The position numbers were made by a program, and so were the translations under genes. From Heterostelium album PN500 (lineage: Eukaryota; Evosea; Eumycetozoa; Acytosteliales; Acytosteliaceae): a stretch of 64,000 bases of DNA. The stretch's first letter is position 1, and each line of letters begins with the position of its first letter. The notes under the pieces are model-generated. The model was not told the origin of the DNA. It searched no databases and was given only the letters and a program-made list of their open reading frames with translations. Below, in pieces: positions 50,773 to 63,300 of the stretch. The stretch spans positions 310,001-374,000 of the forward strand of contig NW_008805072.1 in the NCBI RefSeq assembly GCF_000004825.1. The letters run 5' to 3'.

Positions 50773-52006
50773 ACTTAATTTTAATTCTCCATCATTTTTA
50801 TTAATTATTTTTTATTAGTATTATATTTTTGTACAGTATTCTCATGGTCAACAATTGACAAAAAAAAAACTTATCAACCAAATAATATCTTTAAGACCTT
50901 AATTTTTCTATGTTTGATCACAAACAAAATTAATCATTATCCATTCTTTTTTAAAGAAATTAATTTTTTTTTGAATTTAAATAATGTTGAACAAACAAAC
51001 TTTTTCTTAACATTTCCTAAGAAAATTCATTGACAACGGATTTCGCAATTCAAACGAAACGCAACAACAAAAATGAACAGACTTAAGATTGGTGATCATC
51101 AATCTTAAAACTAATTTTCTTTTTGCTATGCAAACAAAATAATAATATTGTAGAGTTAAGATTCAAGATAAGATATTTTAAGAGATTTAAAAATACCGAC
51201 CTTTGCACCTTGCAGTATACAAAAAATAAGAATAAAACAATCGATTCTCAAAAACAATCACTGAATGGATGTGTGTTTGTTTAAAATTTTTTTGGAAAGT
51301 TTAATGGGCGGGACTCAAATTCCATATGTGGTTCAATATTAATTTTTTCAAATTCTTTTACCTTTTCACACTTCCCAAAAAATCACAAAATTTTCGACTT
51401 TAATTTTGTGTAAATATCTAATTAATGGCAAAGATTTGAAGACCAACTATTTGGTTTCAAGCTCGCAAAAAGAAAATAAAAAATAATAAATTAAAAAAAA
51501 AAAATCGGTTAAATTTTAACAGCCATTTTTTTAAAAAAGTAAAAAAGTTTTGATCACCAATAACAAGCAAACCAACCAATCAATCAATATTACTTATCTT
51601 GGTATTTCAGAAATAATTAATTAGATCATATTTAGCTAATCGTTATTATTCAATTAAAGTTATATTGTTTTCATTTCAGTTTATTTCAATTTATTTCAAT
51701 TCAGTTATTCTTATTTTTTTATATTTCTTAAAGTTATTATTACTTTTTAGCTTTTATCTATTTTTATGTTTTTTAAAAAATCTTTGTTTTATAGTAATTA
51801 TAATATTATTTTATATATATATCTTTAAATATTCTCTTTTTAGTCAAATCAAATCATTCTATATTATCTTAAAAAAATAAATAAATATTTTGTAATAGTT
51901 TATTAATAGTGTTGTTACTACCTAAAGTTGTAGTAGTAGTAGCAATATAAACTTACTAAATAAAAGTTAGTAGTAGAATCAGCAACAGCAATAGTAGTAT
52001 TTAAAT
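50773..52006. other. Intergenic region between the two paralogues
   Basis: About 1.2 kb of mostly AT-rich DNA. Two patches are less AT-rich (about 51015-51080 and 51190-51330) and may be regulatory or fossil sequence. A frame at 51665-51880 is Phe/Leu/Ile-rich from T-runs and looks spurious. TAGTAG/AGCAAT repeats (51930-51995) lie just before the start codon. Confidence 0.45.
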
Positions 52007-55000
52007 ATGACATCTCCATTCGACTTGTTTGTTGGTGTTAGTGTTGAAAATAGTGGTGGTAGTGGTGATACTGTAAATGGAAATAATACCACAAATCTTA
52101 GCATTGAAAATAGTGGTGGTAGTGGTAGTGGTGATTCTTTATCATCTTCCTCACCACCAAGTCTACCTTTACCCACATTCTACGATGATAAACAACAACA
52201 ACAACAACAACCAACACAACTACAGAATAGTGGTAATTCTACACAATCGAATGTTTTTCAAGCATTAGACGAATCAGATATGCAATATCTATTAAACTCT
52301 GCAACTTCACCATCATCTGACAACAATAACAACATCAATAACAACAACAACAACATTAACAATAGCAATAACAATAACAATTCTAACAATAAGAATGAAA
52401 CACTATCTTCTTCATCTTCTTCAGTCTCTGCTTCACCTTTTATCAGTTTCATCGAACAACAACAACAAAGTATGGGTAGCTTAACCGATCAATTCACAAA
52501 CAGTCCATCACCACCACAACCAACTATACCTTCACCAACATTACCGTCACTCGATGATTGTAGTACAACTACGACCACTACTACAACCACAACCAACGCA
52601 ACAACAACATCTACTTTAAATGATAGTGAAATAGATCAATTGAATAATAACATTGCAATGGGTCTCAATGAGAATTCGCTATCGGTGGAGACTCACCACG
52701 CCATTGTATCGGGTGGCAATCTCTCGAATTCCGACGCACTGAAAGCGTCGCCCTATATCTTCCACTGCACACCGACCTACTACGCCGCCAAGAAGAATCA
52801 AAAGATCGGAATATTTATGTATCACCGCGACGAAGCGAATCGCGTCTGTCAGAATCATCCGCCACTCCGATTGAAGCTGGAATCGGTCGCACCTCACTGG
52901 GTACCAAGTAGTTTCACGCGTAAAGATAACCGTAAGAACATCGAGGAGATCGCACCCAATCAATTTGAAACACTCGAATCCACCATGAAGAAAGGTGAGG
53001 TGCTGTTCGGATCGATTCGTATCCAAAAGACCGGATTCTATTACCTGCGCTGCTCTGTCATTCTTCCACCGGCACCGAACGACGAAGAGCTGAAATTCAA
53101 AGATTTCCACTTCACCATTAGAATCTACTTTTACGGTAGTCCATCAAAGAAGAAGTTGGCATCGCAATCGAAACAAGACGGACAACTACCTGCAACTGCA
53201 TCGTCTGCAACCACCGACATCAACCAAACAACAACAACATCATCATCATCGAACCAACAAGATGCTAACGAAGCATCTGATTCAACTAAAACAACAAAGA
53301 GTAAGTTAACATATCTTAACCATTTTCTTCATATATATATATTAACTCAAAACTACCATAACTATAGAATCTATAAATATTAGACCAAATGAGAATTTGT
53401 TGAATTATATTTCACATCTTCAAGAGACAGGTGCTAAATGGGTAGAGTTGGATAATGTATTCGATCTTTACTTGAGAAAGTATGAAAAGAATCCAGAGAT
53501 TCTATCTGATCTAATGATAGAACAGAGTATTGGATCTACTTTTATTGGTGAGCTATCTACAGCTCATAAACAAATGGATAAAGGTTTAGATGTATTCTAT
53601 TCACCAGAGAATCTGTATGTTAACAATTAACTTATTATTATTTTTAAAACAAAAAAAAAAAAGAGTTTAAATCTAATTATTATTACTATTTACTATTATT
53701 ATTTGTTATTATTATGATAAAATTATAGATTTAAAGTTAGTTATTTGAAATCAGCGATCTATAGAATACAAAAGAATTATACTGCATCAAAGTTACATTT
53801 AGATACATGTGATTTCTTGTCTTCAAAGATTGACTTGACATCCTTACAGAGGGCGCAGTATTATTTTAATAAAGCTGCTCATGATTATGGTAAGTTTATT
53901 ATTTAACTAAAACAATTGTTATTATTAGTTGGTTTGATATATTTACTAATATTATTATTATTATTATTATTATTAGATTGTTTAATTCTACAAAAAACTA
54001 AACAGAATAACTATACTCAAGTTAGAGAGCAAATCGTTGAAAAGTTAAAGTTGGCAGCAGACCACTATGCCAAAGACTATGAAAGTATCTCACCAAACTC
54101 AACTACCAACGCTAGAAGTATCAACGGTACCTACAGATCAAACATCAGAATTGCTCAGACCCTGTTATGCTCAGAGAGTCCATCTCAATCCGATTTAGAA
54201 AGAGCTGAAACTTTCTTATCAAAGTAACTATTATTATTATTATTATTATTATTGATTATTTGTCAGCTATTCAAGATTGATGTTAACTAACACTTTTTGA
54301 AAATGTTATTATTAGAATACCACATACAATTCAATCATATCCATTTACACAGAGAACACAAATACATCTTTTATTTACTTGGTCCGATTTGATGAGGGAG
54401 AAATACAATTACTATAAATCAAACACTCTCATGGCATACAACATGTTGAAGCAGTGTTTTGAGTTTATGAACAAATCGTATACCTACGCATCGAAGCTTG
54501 GTTTCAACAATGAGAAGCGTTACACCAGTGACCGCTATCAAAGGATCTACTCTATGGTGCCATCGAACCTTTTGAACAGCTTGTCTGGTTACAACCTGAT
54601 GTTGAATCCTATTGGTAGTTACTTTGGCGGTGGTGGTGTTGGTGGTAGCAACAACAGTGTTAATGATAACAAGATAGTTACAGCAGGTGTAATCAAAGCT
54701 AATAAGAAACAAAAGATAGAAATACCATTTATCTCTAACAACAACAACAACACCATCAATAACATCAACAACAATAATAATAATCTAATTAATAACAATA
54801 TGATGATGATGAATAATAGCAACAACAACAACAACAATAGTATTATCAACTTTAATAACAGCACAATAACTGGTGGTGTAAATACCAATAATAATAATAC
54901 TACCAATAATTACTTTGATACGACAGCGTCTTCACTCTTGAATACCTTGTTGGGTAATCTTCAGAGTCAATCGCCATCTGCCTTGCTCAGTACTCTTCTA

Positions 55001-55882
55001 AATGGTTTAAATAGTTTAAACAACTTTAATAATAATTTAAAGAATAACAACAATAATAATAATAGCAATAATAATAATAATAGTTTGGTATCAAGTAACA
55101 ATAATAACAATATTGTTAACTTTAATAATACTTTTAATAATAGTAATAATAATATTGTTAATCAATCCGCAACTAATCAACTTCAACAACAGCAACAACA
55201 ACAACAAACACCAGGAACTCATATCAATACCAATGTATTGACATCTATACTTAAGAATTTAGAGCAAGGAAAGAATAATAATGCTCTGCAACAACAACAG
55301 TTGCAACAACAATTACAACAACAGCAACAACAATCGAATATTCAACAGCAACAACAAAATTCATTTTTCCCATCACTTGTAAATACAACACAACAGCAAC
55401 TACAGTTACAACAACAAATTCAACACTTACAACAATTACAACTTCAGCAACAACAACTTCAACAGCAGCTACAACAACAACAGCAGCTACAACAACAACA
55501 ATTACAGCAACAACAACAACAACTCTCCTTTGTAAATATCAACATAAGTAACGATAACAACACAATGAATGCGCAACAACCACAACAACAACAACAATTC
55601 AACTTTATTAATACAAACCAAGATCAATTGAATAATAACTATATAGACCAATCTCAATATTTATCAAATAATAATAACAATAACAATAACAATAATAATA
55701 ATAATATATATAACCAACAATTTGTGAATCAACAAAACACTACCAATAATAATAATGGTTATGGTCAGACACCAACATCGCCAACATTCACAGTGGACAC
55801 TAACCTGTATCAATCAACATTTTTGATGGACATATTGAATAACAACCAAATGTTTTCACCGGATGAATCATCATTTAAATAA
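52007..55882 (+). CDS. Asn/Gln-rich paralogue, possibly CudA-like regulator
   Basis: Five exons (52007-53300, 53368-53614, 53729-53889, 53977-54223, 54316-55882) join in frame to 1171 residues. Residues 1-230 are Ser/Gly/Asn/Thr low complexity. A folded domain at about 250-385 begins YIFHCTPTYYAAKKNQKIGI, with ANRVCQNHPPLRLKLESVAP in the middle and FHFTIRIYFYGSPSKK at the end. The helical region shared with the upstream gene follows (NARSINGTYRSNIRIAQTLL). From about residue 770 to the end there are very long Asn and Gln tracts. Low-complexity tails of this kind are usual in dictyostelid transcription regulators. CudA-like identity is a guess from the domain pattern; a nuclear role is inference. 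Confidence 0.75.
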
Positions 55883-56021
55883 ATATTAATCTCTATATAG
55901 ATACTTATTTAATAACATTTATTAATAATATTAAATATGAACTGATTTAAAATATTTGTAAAATGTTAGATTTTATTAGTTTTAGTTATTCAAATAATGT
56001 AAAGAGTTTGATTAATCTATT

Positions 56022-56406
56022 TATTCACATTGGACAGGAACTTTGAGAGATTTTGCAGTCAAGTAAATGTGTGCACAATAACCAACAAAGTCTATCATCA
56101 ACACGTGACAATGCCAACCAAACGACTGAGGTCATGTGGCTACTTTTGATGTCAAGTATATATATTGGCAATACTTGACATCAAAAGTAGCCAATATACT
56201 AATTGTTTTACTAAGTAATAATTTTATACAATTCATATATACTACTGGTGTAGGTAAGAAATGTATAGACAATCTTCATGCCTATGACCAAGTTTGCACA
56301 TTGATGTCAATCGATAGACTCTAAAAGCCAGCTGGTTCTTCTTTCGACTGATTAAGAAGGTCAAACAAAACTAGTAAACAATAAAAATATATGTCCAATG
56401 TGAATA
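56022..56406. repeat. Foldback/MITE-like element with 15-bp terminal inverted repeats
   Basis: TATTCACATTGGACA at 56022-56036 recurs as its exact reverse complement at 56392-56406. The 385-bp interior is less AT-rich than its surroundings and contains the 21-bp hairpin at 56138-56192. The sub-terminal sequences also resemble each other loosely in inverted orientation. No coding capacity for a transposase is seen, and no unambiguous target-site duplication flanks it. It is probably a non-autonomous DNA element. Confidence 0.55.
56138..56192. repeat. Perfect 21-bp hairpin stem with 13-nt loop
   Basis: GGCTACTTTTGATGTCAAGT plus A (56138-56158) is the exact reverse complement of 56172-56192. A competing pairing, TATATTGG with CCAATATA, is nested over the loop and right flank. 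The stem sits inside the larger inverted-repeat element. Confidence 0.8.
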
Positions 56407-56634
56407 CAGTTAACAATGCTCGAAATAAATATTAAAAAAAAAAAAGTGTTAAGAATTTTCTAAAATACAAATAGAGTAAAAATCAAGCTCATGATCAGAT
56501 TTTTATAGTTTTTATGAAAAAAAAAAAAAAAATTTTAAATTTTAAAGAATAAGATATAATAATATTATATATAGATAAATCAATATTTATATTAATTGAT
56601 TGATTGAATATTATTTATCAATTTAATTTAAAAA

Positions 56635-58815
56635 ATGATGAAGAAACAAGGAGCTGGTGGTCAACCATTGCCACCTCAACAACAGCAACAGCAGCAAAGA
56701 CCACCACAACCAGCACCTGCACAAGCAAAGAAACCAGCAGCTATCGTACTCTCACAGATTCCCAACATCTCTAGTAAAGTACTGAACCTTACATCTATAA
56801 GAGAGCAATCAAAGAGAGAACTAGGTGAAGCATTAGATATACTGAAAGGTGGTAAAGCATTGGTTATGGATCCAAAGGTTATTGGTCTACTTAATCTTAT
56901 TGTTGATCCACAATTCCTTAATGTAAATATATCAAATCTACCAATCAATCAATCAATCGATCTATCAATTTCTAACACTTACTTTTAACCTATTAAAAAT
57001 AGAGTCATGGAGCTGAAAGAAACTATGAATTAAAAACAGGTAAACTTGAAACAAATTCATCAAATATTATATATATTATTAGACCAAAGTAAGTTGTTAG
57101 TTATTGTTGTTATTATTTTTATTATTGTATCATCTTTTATTAATTATATTTACATTGAATATTGTTGTTCAAAGAATTAAATATATGCATATTATAAAGG
57201 AACATATTCAAAGACATTTAGATGAAGGATTGAAAAAGACATATGCAATTGTATATATACCTAGAAGTACTATTTTAGCACAGAGAGTGTTGGAAGAGGA
57301 AGGTGTTGCTGGTAACATCGAAGCAACCTACGAATTACCACTGGATATAGTACCGTTCGACGAAGATGTATTATCACTAGAGCTACCATCTGCATATAAA
57401 GAATTCCTATTGGAAGGTGATCGTACCTCTCTCTTTTACGTCGCCAAATCACTAATGAAGTTACAATCAATGTTTGGTACAATTCCACTTGTAAAAGGAA
57501 AAGGTCAATGTTCAAGAGTATGTATATAACTTTTAAAGGTAGTAGTAATAACAATAATATACACATAAACTAATCACCAAAATATATCATTCATATATAT
57601 ATATATAACAATATCTAGTTGGTTATGGATTTAATTACAAGAATGAGAAAGGAAATGGGAGAAGAGTCAACTGTACCACCAGAGATTGATTCTTTGATAT
57701 TGATAGATAGAGACGTCGATTTGATCACTCCGATGTGTACACAATTGACCTATGAAGGTCTGTTGGATGAATTCTTTAAGATCAAGAACAATGCCGTTCA
57801 TCTGGATGAGGAACTCGTCAATCCACCGGCACAGAATCAACAGGTTCCACAGGCACCGTCCGGCAAGAAGGTGCCATTCCCTCTGCACTCGAACGACAAG
57901 GTGTACAGCGAGATTCGTGACATCAACTTCTCGGTGCTCGGTGGTATTCTCAACAAGAAAGCAAAGGACATCGACGAGTACTACAAGCGTCTGCAGACGA
58001 GTCAGTCGCCAGCGGCCATTCGTGACTTTGTCAAGAAACTCGGACAGTACCAACAGGAGCACAACTCACTGCGTATCCACACCAACGTCACCGAGAAGAT
58101 TCTCGAGATCACTCGATCGCCTGCATTCTCAAAGCGTATTGAATGCGAGCAGAATCTGATCGCCGGCATCAACTTGGAGTCGGTCGACAAATACCTCGAG
58201 GATTGCATCAACAAGAAGGATCCATGGTACAAGATTCTGCGTCTGCTGACACTCTACAGCCTGACAAACAACGGTATCAAGCCGAAAACACTAGAGTTTT
58301 TCAAGCGTGAGATTGTGCAGTCGTACGGTGCCGAGCTCATCTTGACACTCGCCAACTTGGAGCGCATCGGTCTGCTCAAGAAGCAAGAATCGCGTCCCGT
58401 CTTCCAGAACATCAGACGCGATATGAACTTAGTGATAGAGGAGATCAATGAGACCAACCCAACCGATATGGCCTATGTCTACAGTGGTTACGCGCCACTC
58501 AGCTGTCGTCTCGTTCAACAAGCGATTAGACCCGGCGGCTGGAAGGCAATCGAAGAGACACTCCGACTACTGCCCGGACCGACATTCGAGGAGATACAAC
58601 CACTGCCACAAGGTGCCACCACCAACGTAAAGAGTGACCGTAAACCGATTACATTGGTCTACTTTATCGGTGGTGTAACATTCGCAGAGATCTCTGCACT
58701 TCGTTTCCTCTCAAGACAAGATCAAGCCAATCGTGATTTTATCATTATCACCACCAAACTTATCAACGGTGATACATTAGTTGATAATTTAGTTGAAAAG
58801 TTGGAAGATGATTAA
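56635..58815 (+). CDS. vps33: VPS33, Sec1/Munc18-family subunit of HOPS/CORVET
   Basis: Four exons (56635-56922, 57003-57088, 57175-57517, 57619-58815) join in frame to 637 residues. After a Gln/Pro-rich leader (PQQQQQQQ) comes an SM-protein fold: ALDILKGGKALVMDPKVIGL, then IIYIIRPK, LILIDRDVDLITPMCTQLTY (the hallmark of Vps33), RLLTLYSLTNNGIKPKTLEF, YVYSGYAPLSCRLVQQ and VYFIGGVTFAEISALRFLS near the end. Vps33 binds SNAREs and is the SM subunit of the HOPS and CORVET tethers for endosome-lysosome fusion. Length (about 600) fits; the leader is an amoebal addition. Confidence 0.93.
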
Positions 58816-60305
58816 ATTAAACAAAACAAAACAAAATAATAATAATATAATATTTCAACATTTTAAATAATAATTCAAAACATAACAAACATAACATAAC
58901 TAACATTAAGCAAAAACAAATAATTAAAATAAGAAAGAATGTAAATTATCATAGAAAGAAGATCATTAATATATTTTGCAATTGTTGTTTGATGTTCATT
59001 CATTTCACTTTATTATTTATTTTAAAACTAATCTCTAATATGATGATATTATATATAAATAGGTTGTTGTGGGTGTGTGTGTGTGTTTTGAGATTACAAT
59101 GAGAATGATATTCGGATTTACCTGAAAACACTCTCGAGAGCAACACATCAAATAACAATCTTTTACTGAGCTCAGTATAAAGAACAAAACAAAACAAAAC
59201 AAAAACAAAAAATAAATGTTATAGTGATGAATATATCATTGATCAAATTAAGGTTAAGTTGGATGGAATCAAATTAAAACTTTTAAGATAAAAGTGGTTG
59301 TTTGTTGTTCTTCTGTTTAGTGGTTTATTTGTTGTTTTTTTGCTTTCTTTTGTTTTTTTTTTCTTATTGACAACCAAATTTAATCGGAATGCCACACCCA
59401 TCATTCAATACCAACTTTTTTAATTATATTTTTTCAAAACAAAAAACCTATATTACTTTTATAGATTATAAAAATAGGTATTATTTTTTTGTTTTTTTTG
59501 TTTTTTCATTTTACCATCAGAAAAGGGAGGTGGAAGGAATAAACGAGATTAAAAACAAAAAAGCAAAAAAAATTGGTTTTTTGGCAAGTTTTTTTTTCAA
59601 AAAAAAAAAAAAAAACAATTTTTTTTGGTAGATTTTGACAGAATTTGATCACAGTTTTTTCTATTTTTTTTATTTTTATTATTTTTGGTTCTTAATGCTG
59701 TATCTATCCTATCCCTCTACAACTGTTAATCATAATAAATAAAGTTATTACAGATTACTAATTTAGAGAGAAACTATATAGATACAACAGAACAGAATAA
59801 ATAGCAAATTCAAATCAAAAAACTTTAAATAATCATAAGTTAGTTTTATTTAAAGTTTTTTTTTTGTTTTTCTTAATGCAAACAGAATAGTATAGTATTT
59901 ATATTTTTATTTATGTAGTTATATAGTAAAATTAGAATAGATTAAATTTGTAAATTAAATAGTATATATATATATATTTGTTGTTTTCATTAGTGTATTA
60001 ATAGAATAGAAAGTCTTTAAAAGAAAAGAAAAAAAAAGTCAAATTAATTAAAATATAAAAATAATAATAATAGTAATAATATAAATTACTTTTTTATTAA
60101 ATTAATTAAAGTAATTATTTTTATTTATTTATTAGTTAGTTAGTTTTTTGTTTCTAATACTAAAATAATCAATTGTGTTGTCTTGTTTTTTTGTGTGTGT
60201 ACTACCCTTTAACCACCACTACCTCCTAAATATATAAACATTTTTTAAAAAAAAAAAACACACAGAGTTGACAAAAAAAAAAAAGGGTTTTGATTTGACA
60301 AAAAA
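58816..60305. other. Intergenic AT-rich region before the Roco gene
   Basis: About 1.5 kb. It contains ACAAAACAAAAC-type repeats near 58817-58840 and 59180-59215, a GTGTGTGTGT run near 59073, and long A/T runs (59584-59625 and 60241-60295). Frames such as 59389-59631 are homopolymer-driven. The Roco promoter is presumed to be in its right half. Confidence 0.5.
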
Positions 60306-63300
60306 ATGCAAAAATCAACCAAGCTCAAATTTCAAGAGTATCAATTCACTTCGACCAAGGAGGAAGCTTATCAGAGGACGGAACGAGCCATTCAGAATTT
60401 TCAAAACAAGAATCTGCCTCGCAAGAAAGATGGCACACAAACCACTCCCGAAGAGTTGGTTCATCTGATCAGCACACTCTCACAGATACCCGAGCGCAAT
60501 CCCATTCAACACACAATGTCGACCATCTCTTTCGGTGCTATCGGTGGTAGTAACCGTGACTCTGGCAGTGGATATGTCATTCGTGACGGTACCGTTTCAC
60601 ACATCGTTGCCAACATCAACAGTGGGAATATCAGTGGTAGCAACACTCACAACAGTCATCTTGGAACTAGCAGTAACAGCAACAGCAGTAACAGTAACAG
60701 ATCAAGTGGAACACATTTAGCATTGAATAGTCATGGTCATGGTCATAATAATAATTATATAAACAATAAAGATAAAGAAAATAAAGATAATAATAGTAAT
60801 ACTAATAATAGTGGCGGAGGCGCCTCCAATTTAAATAATAGTAGTAATGGTGTTGGTAATAGTTTAAATAGTTCAACGAATTCAACGACTACAACCGTTG
60901 ATTTCGAGTTTCAGATTAGTTTCACACAACTTGTGACTCTACCACCATCGATCTACGGTTTGATCTGGCTGCAGAAGCTGGTCATCACACATCACAATAT
61001 AAGGACGTTGTCAGAGGACATTGGCAAGTTGCAGCAGCTGCAGGTGTTGGTTCTCGATAATAACCGTCTCGTGGGATTGCCATCGTCGGTCGGTGATCTC
61101 GTCAATCTGAAGCGATTGGAAGCCGACAACAATCATCTGGTTTCGCTGTGCTCGCTCGAGCGTCTCAGCAAGCTCGAAGTGCTCTCACTCAACAACAACA
61201 AACTGACACTGCTCCCGACATCGATAGCATCGCTCACCTCACTGAAAACACTGAACATCAAACAGAATCCAATCATCACACCACCCTCCACCGTCATAAG
61301 CAAAGGTCTCAAAGATATAATTGCATTCCTTCGTGAGTTGGAAACTGGTGCAAGACCATGTTTAAGATCGAAATTAGTTGTAGTTGGTGATGGTAAGTTT
61401 GTTGTTAATTATTATTATTATTCAATTCAATTCGATCGAATGCTTTGTTTTGGAGAAATACTAATCATAATCCAATCACATTTACACAGAGAAAGTAGGT
61501 AAATCATCGGTTATTCAATGTATACGTGGAAAGAAAAAGAAAGGATCTTCATCGAGTAATATGGAGGGAATTGAGATTGATCAACACGAGTTTGATGTGG
61601 TGTTCGATGACGATGCCGATCGCAAACGTAAAACTATCACTGTGTCGACATGGGATATCGTTAACCAAGATGTCTATTTCACTACCAATCAGTTGTTTGC
61701 ATCGGATCGTTCGGTGTATGTGGTGGTTTTCAATCTAAAGACACCGATTGACAATTCCAACATTGAGTATTGGTTGCATTGCATCACCTCCATTGCGCCA
61801 AACTCACCGATCGTCTTGGTGGGCACGCACATCGATGAATTCGACGATCTCTCCAAGGTCAATGTCGCGCTCGAAACCATCAGTCAATCGTTCCAGAAGC
61901 AATTCTCCAATATCCAGGCGATCATCTCGGTGAGTTGCACCACTGGCTACGACGTCGATCGTCTCCGCCAATTGATAGAGGACATCATCAAGACACAGCC
62001 GTATCTACGCACCAAAGTGCCGTCTTCGTTCTTCACGCTGGAGGAAGCGCTCATTGAAATGCGAAAGAAGCGAACACCGCCCGTCATGATGTGGCAAGAG
62101 TATATCAACCTGGTGAACATCTGCAATCTGAAAGACACCGTTCAGGTGCAACGAGCAACCGAGTTCCTTCACAACATCGGATCGATCATCTATTTCAACG
62201 ATCCCAATTCCACGGTCGGCAAGATGGTGATTCTCGACCACCAGTGGATCATCAACTGTATGACCGCGCTGATAAACGCGCGTACCATAGCGTCGCGCTC
62301 CGGAATCGTGCGACAAGTCGACCTCGTCAACATTTGGAAACCACCTTACTACCCGGAGCATATGCACACCTCGTTGATGGCCATCATGCAGGCATTCGAA
62401 ATATCGTACCCACTCGCTCTCACACAGCCACTGTTGATCAAGGAGCAAGAGGCATCGCAGCATCCAACCTCGATCTACCCGACCGTCTCGACACTCAGTT
62501 TGAAATCCGAAGAGTCAGAGACCAGGCATCTCATTCCAACGCTGCTCCCAAGAGATGGTAATCTCGTATCGCAATGGGAAGACTTTGATTGTCCCGACAA
62601 GATCCGTTTGAATCGACAGTATCACCTTCCCTATATCCCCGAGAAGTTCTTTGGTAAACTCATCTTGCGTCTACTTCACTTTGTAAAGGTAGAATCGTGT
62701 CTCAAGAACGTGGTTGTCGTTCGTAATCAACAGGGACACGATGCACTCATTGAACTCAAGACATTGAAAGGAACCAAGTCCAAAGTTCTGGTTGTCAATG
62801 TTCGTGGACTTCCAAAGCCAGTCGGTCTACTTCGTATCCTAACAGATACAATTGAATCTTTATTTTCACAATGGTATAAATTAGATATCAAAAGGTAAAT
62901 AACACATGGTTTAACAGTATTATCAAATCGCGAATCAAAATATGTTTACTAACTGTTTGTTTATTTGTTTGATATCTTTAGATATGTAAGTTGTTTTGAA
63001 TGTTCATTTTTATATGATGAAAATCCTACATTGTTCCCAATTGAAGATTGTGAGGAAGCAGTTATGGATGGAAAGACCCTATTGAATTGTTTTAGAAACC
63101 ATGACAAACACGACGAAAAGTCTACTCATAGATTGCCATTGGATGTGTTGGTACCGGATATTGCAATGGTCGACATTCCAAGACCTAGATTCGATTTGAA
63201 GGATATAAAGTTGATAAAGGAAGTTGGTCAAGGTGCATTCGGTATCGTCTACGAGGCAGAATGGAACGGTGAGATTGTCGCACTGAAAAAGCTGATTCCA

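Larger units (their letters stand above)
55883..56634. other. Intergenic region containing a foldback element
   Basis: It lies between two plus-strand genes. It holds the inverted-repeat element at 56022-56406, and AT-rich DNA with A-runs (56518-56533) leads to the VPS33 start. Confidence 0.5.

Noticed and set aside
51665-51880. Phe/Leu-rich plus-strand frame between the paralogues
   Set aside because: It is created by T-runs just upstream of a start codon and fits untranslated DNA.
59389-59631. Plus-strand frame of 80 codons before the Roco gene
   Set aside because: It is dominated by homopolymer runs encoding Phe and Lys and has no conserved feature.
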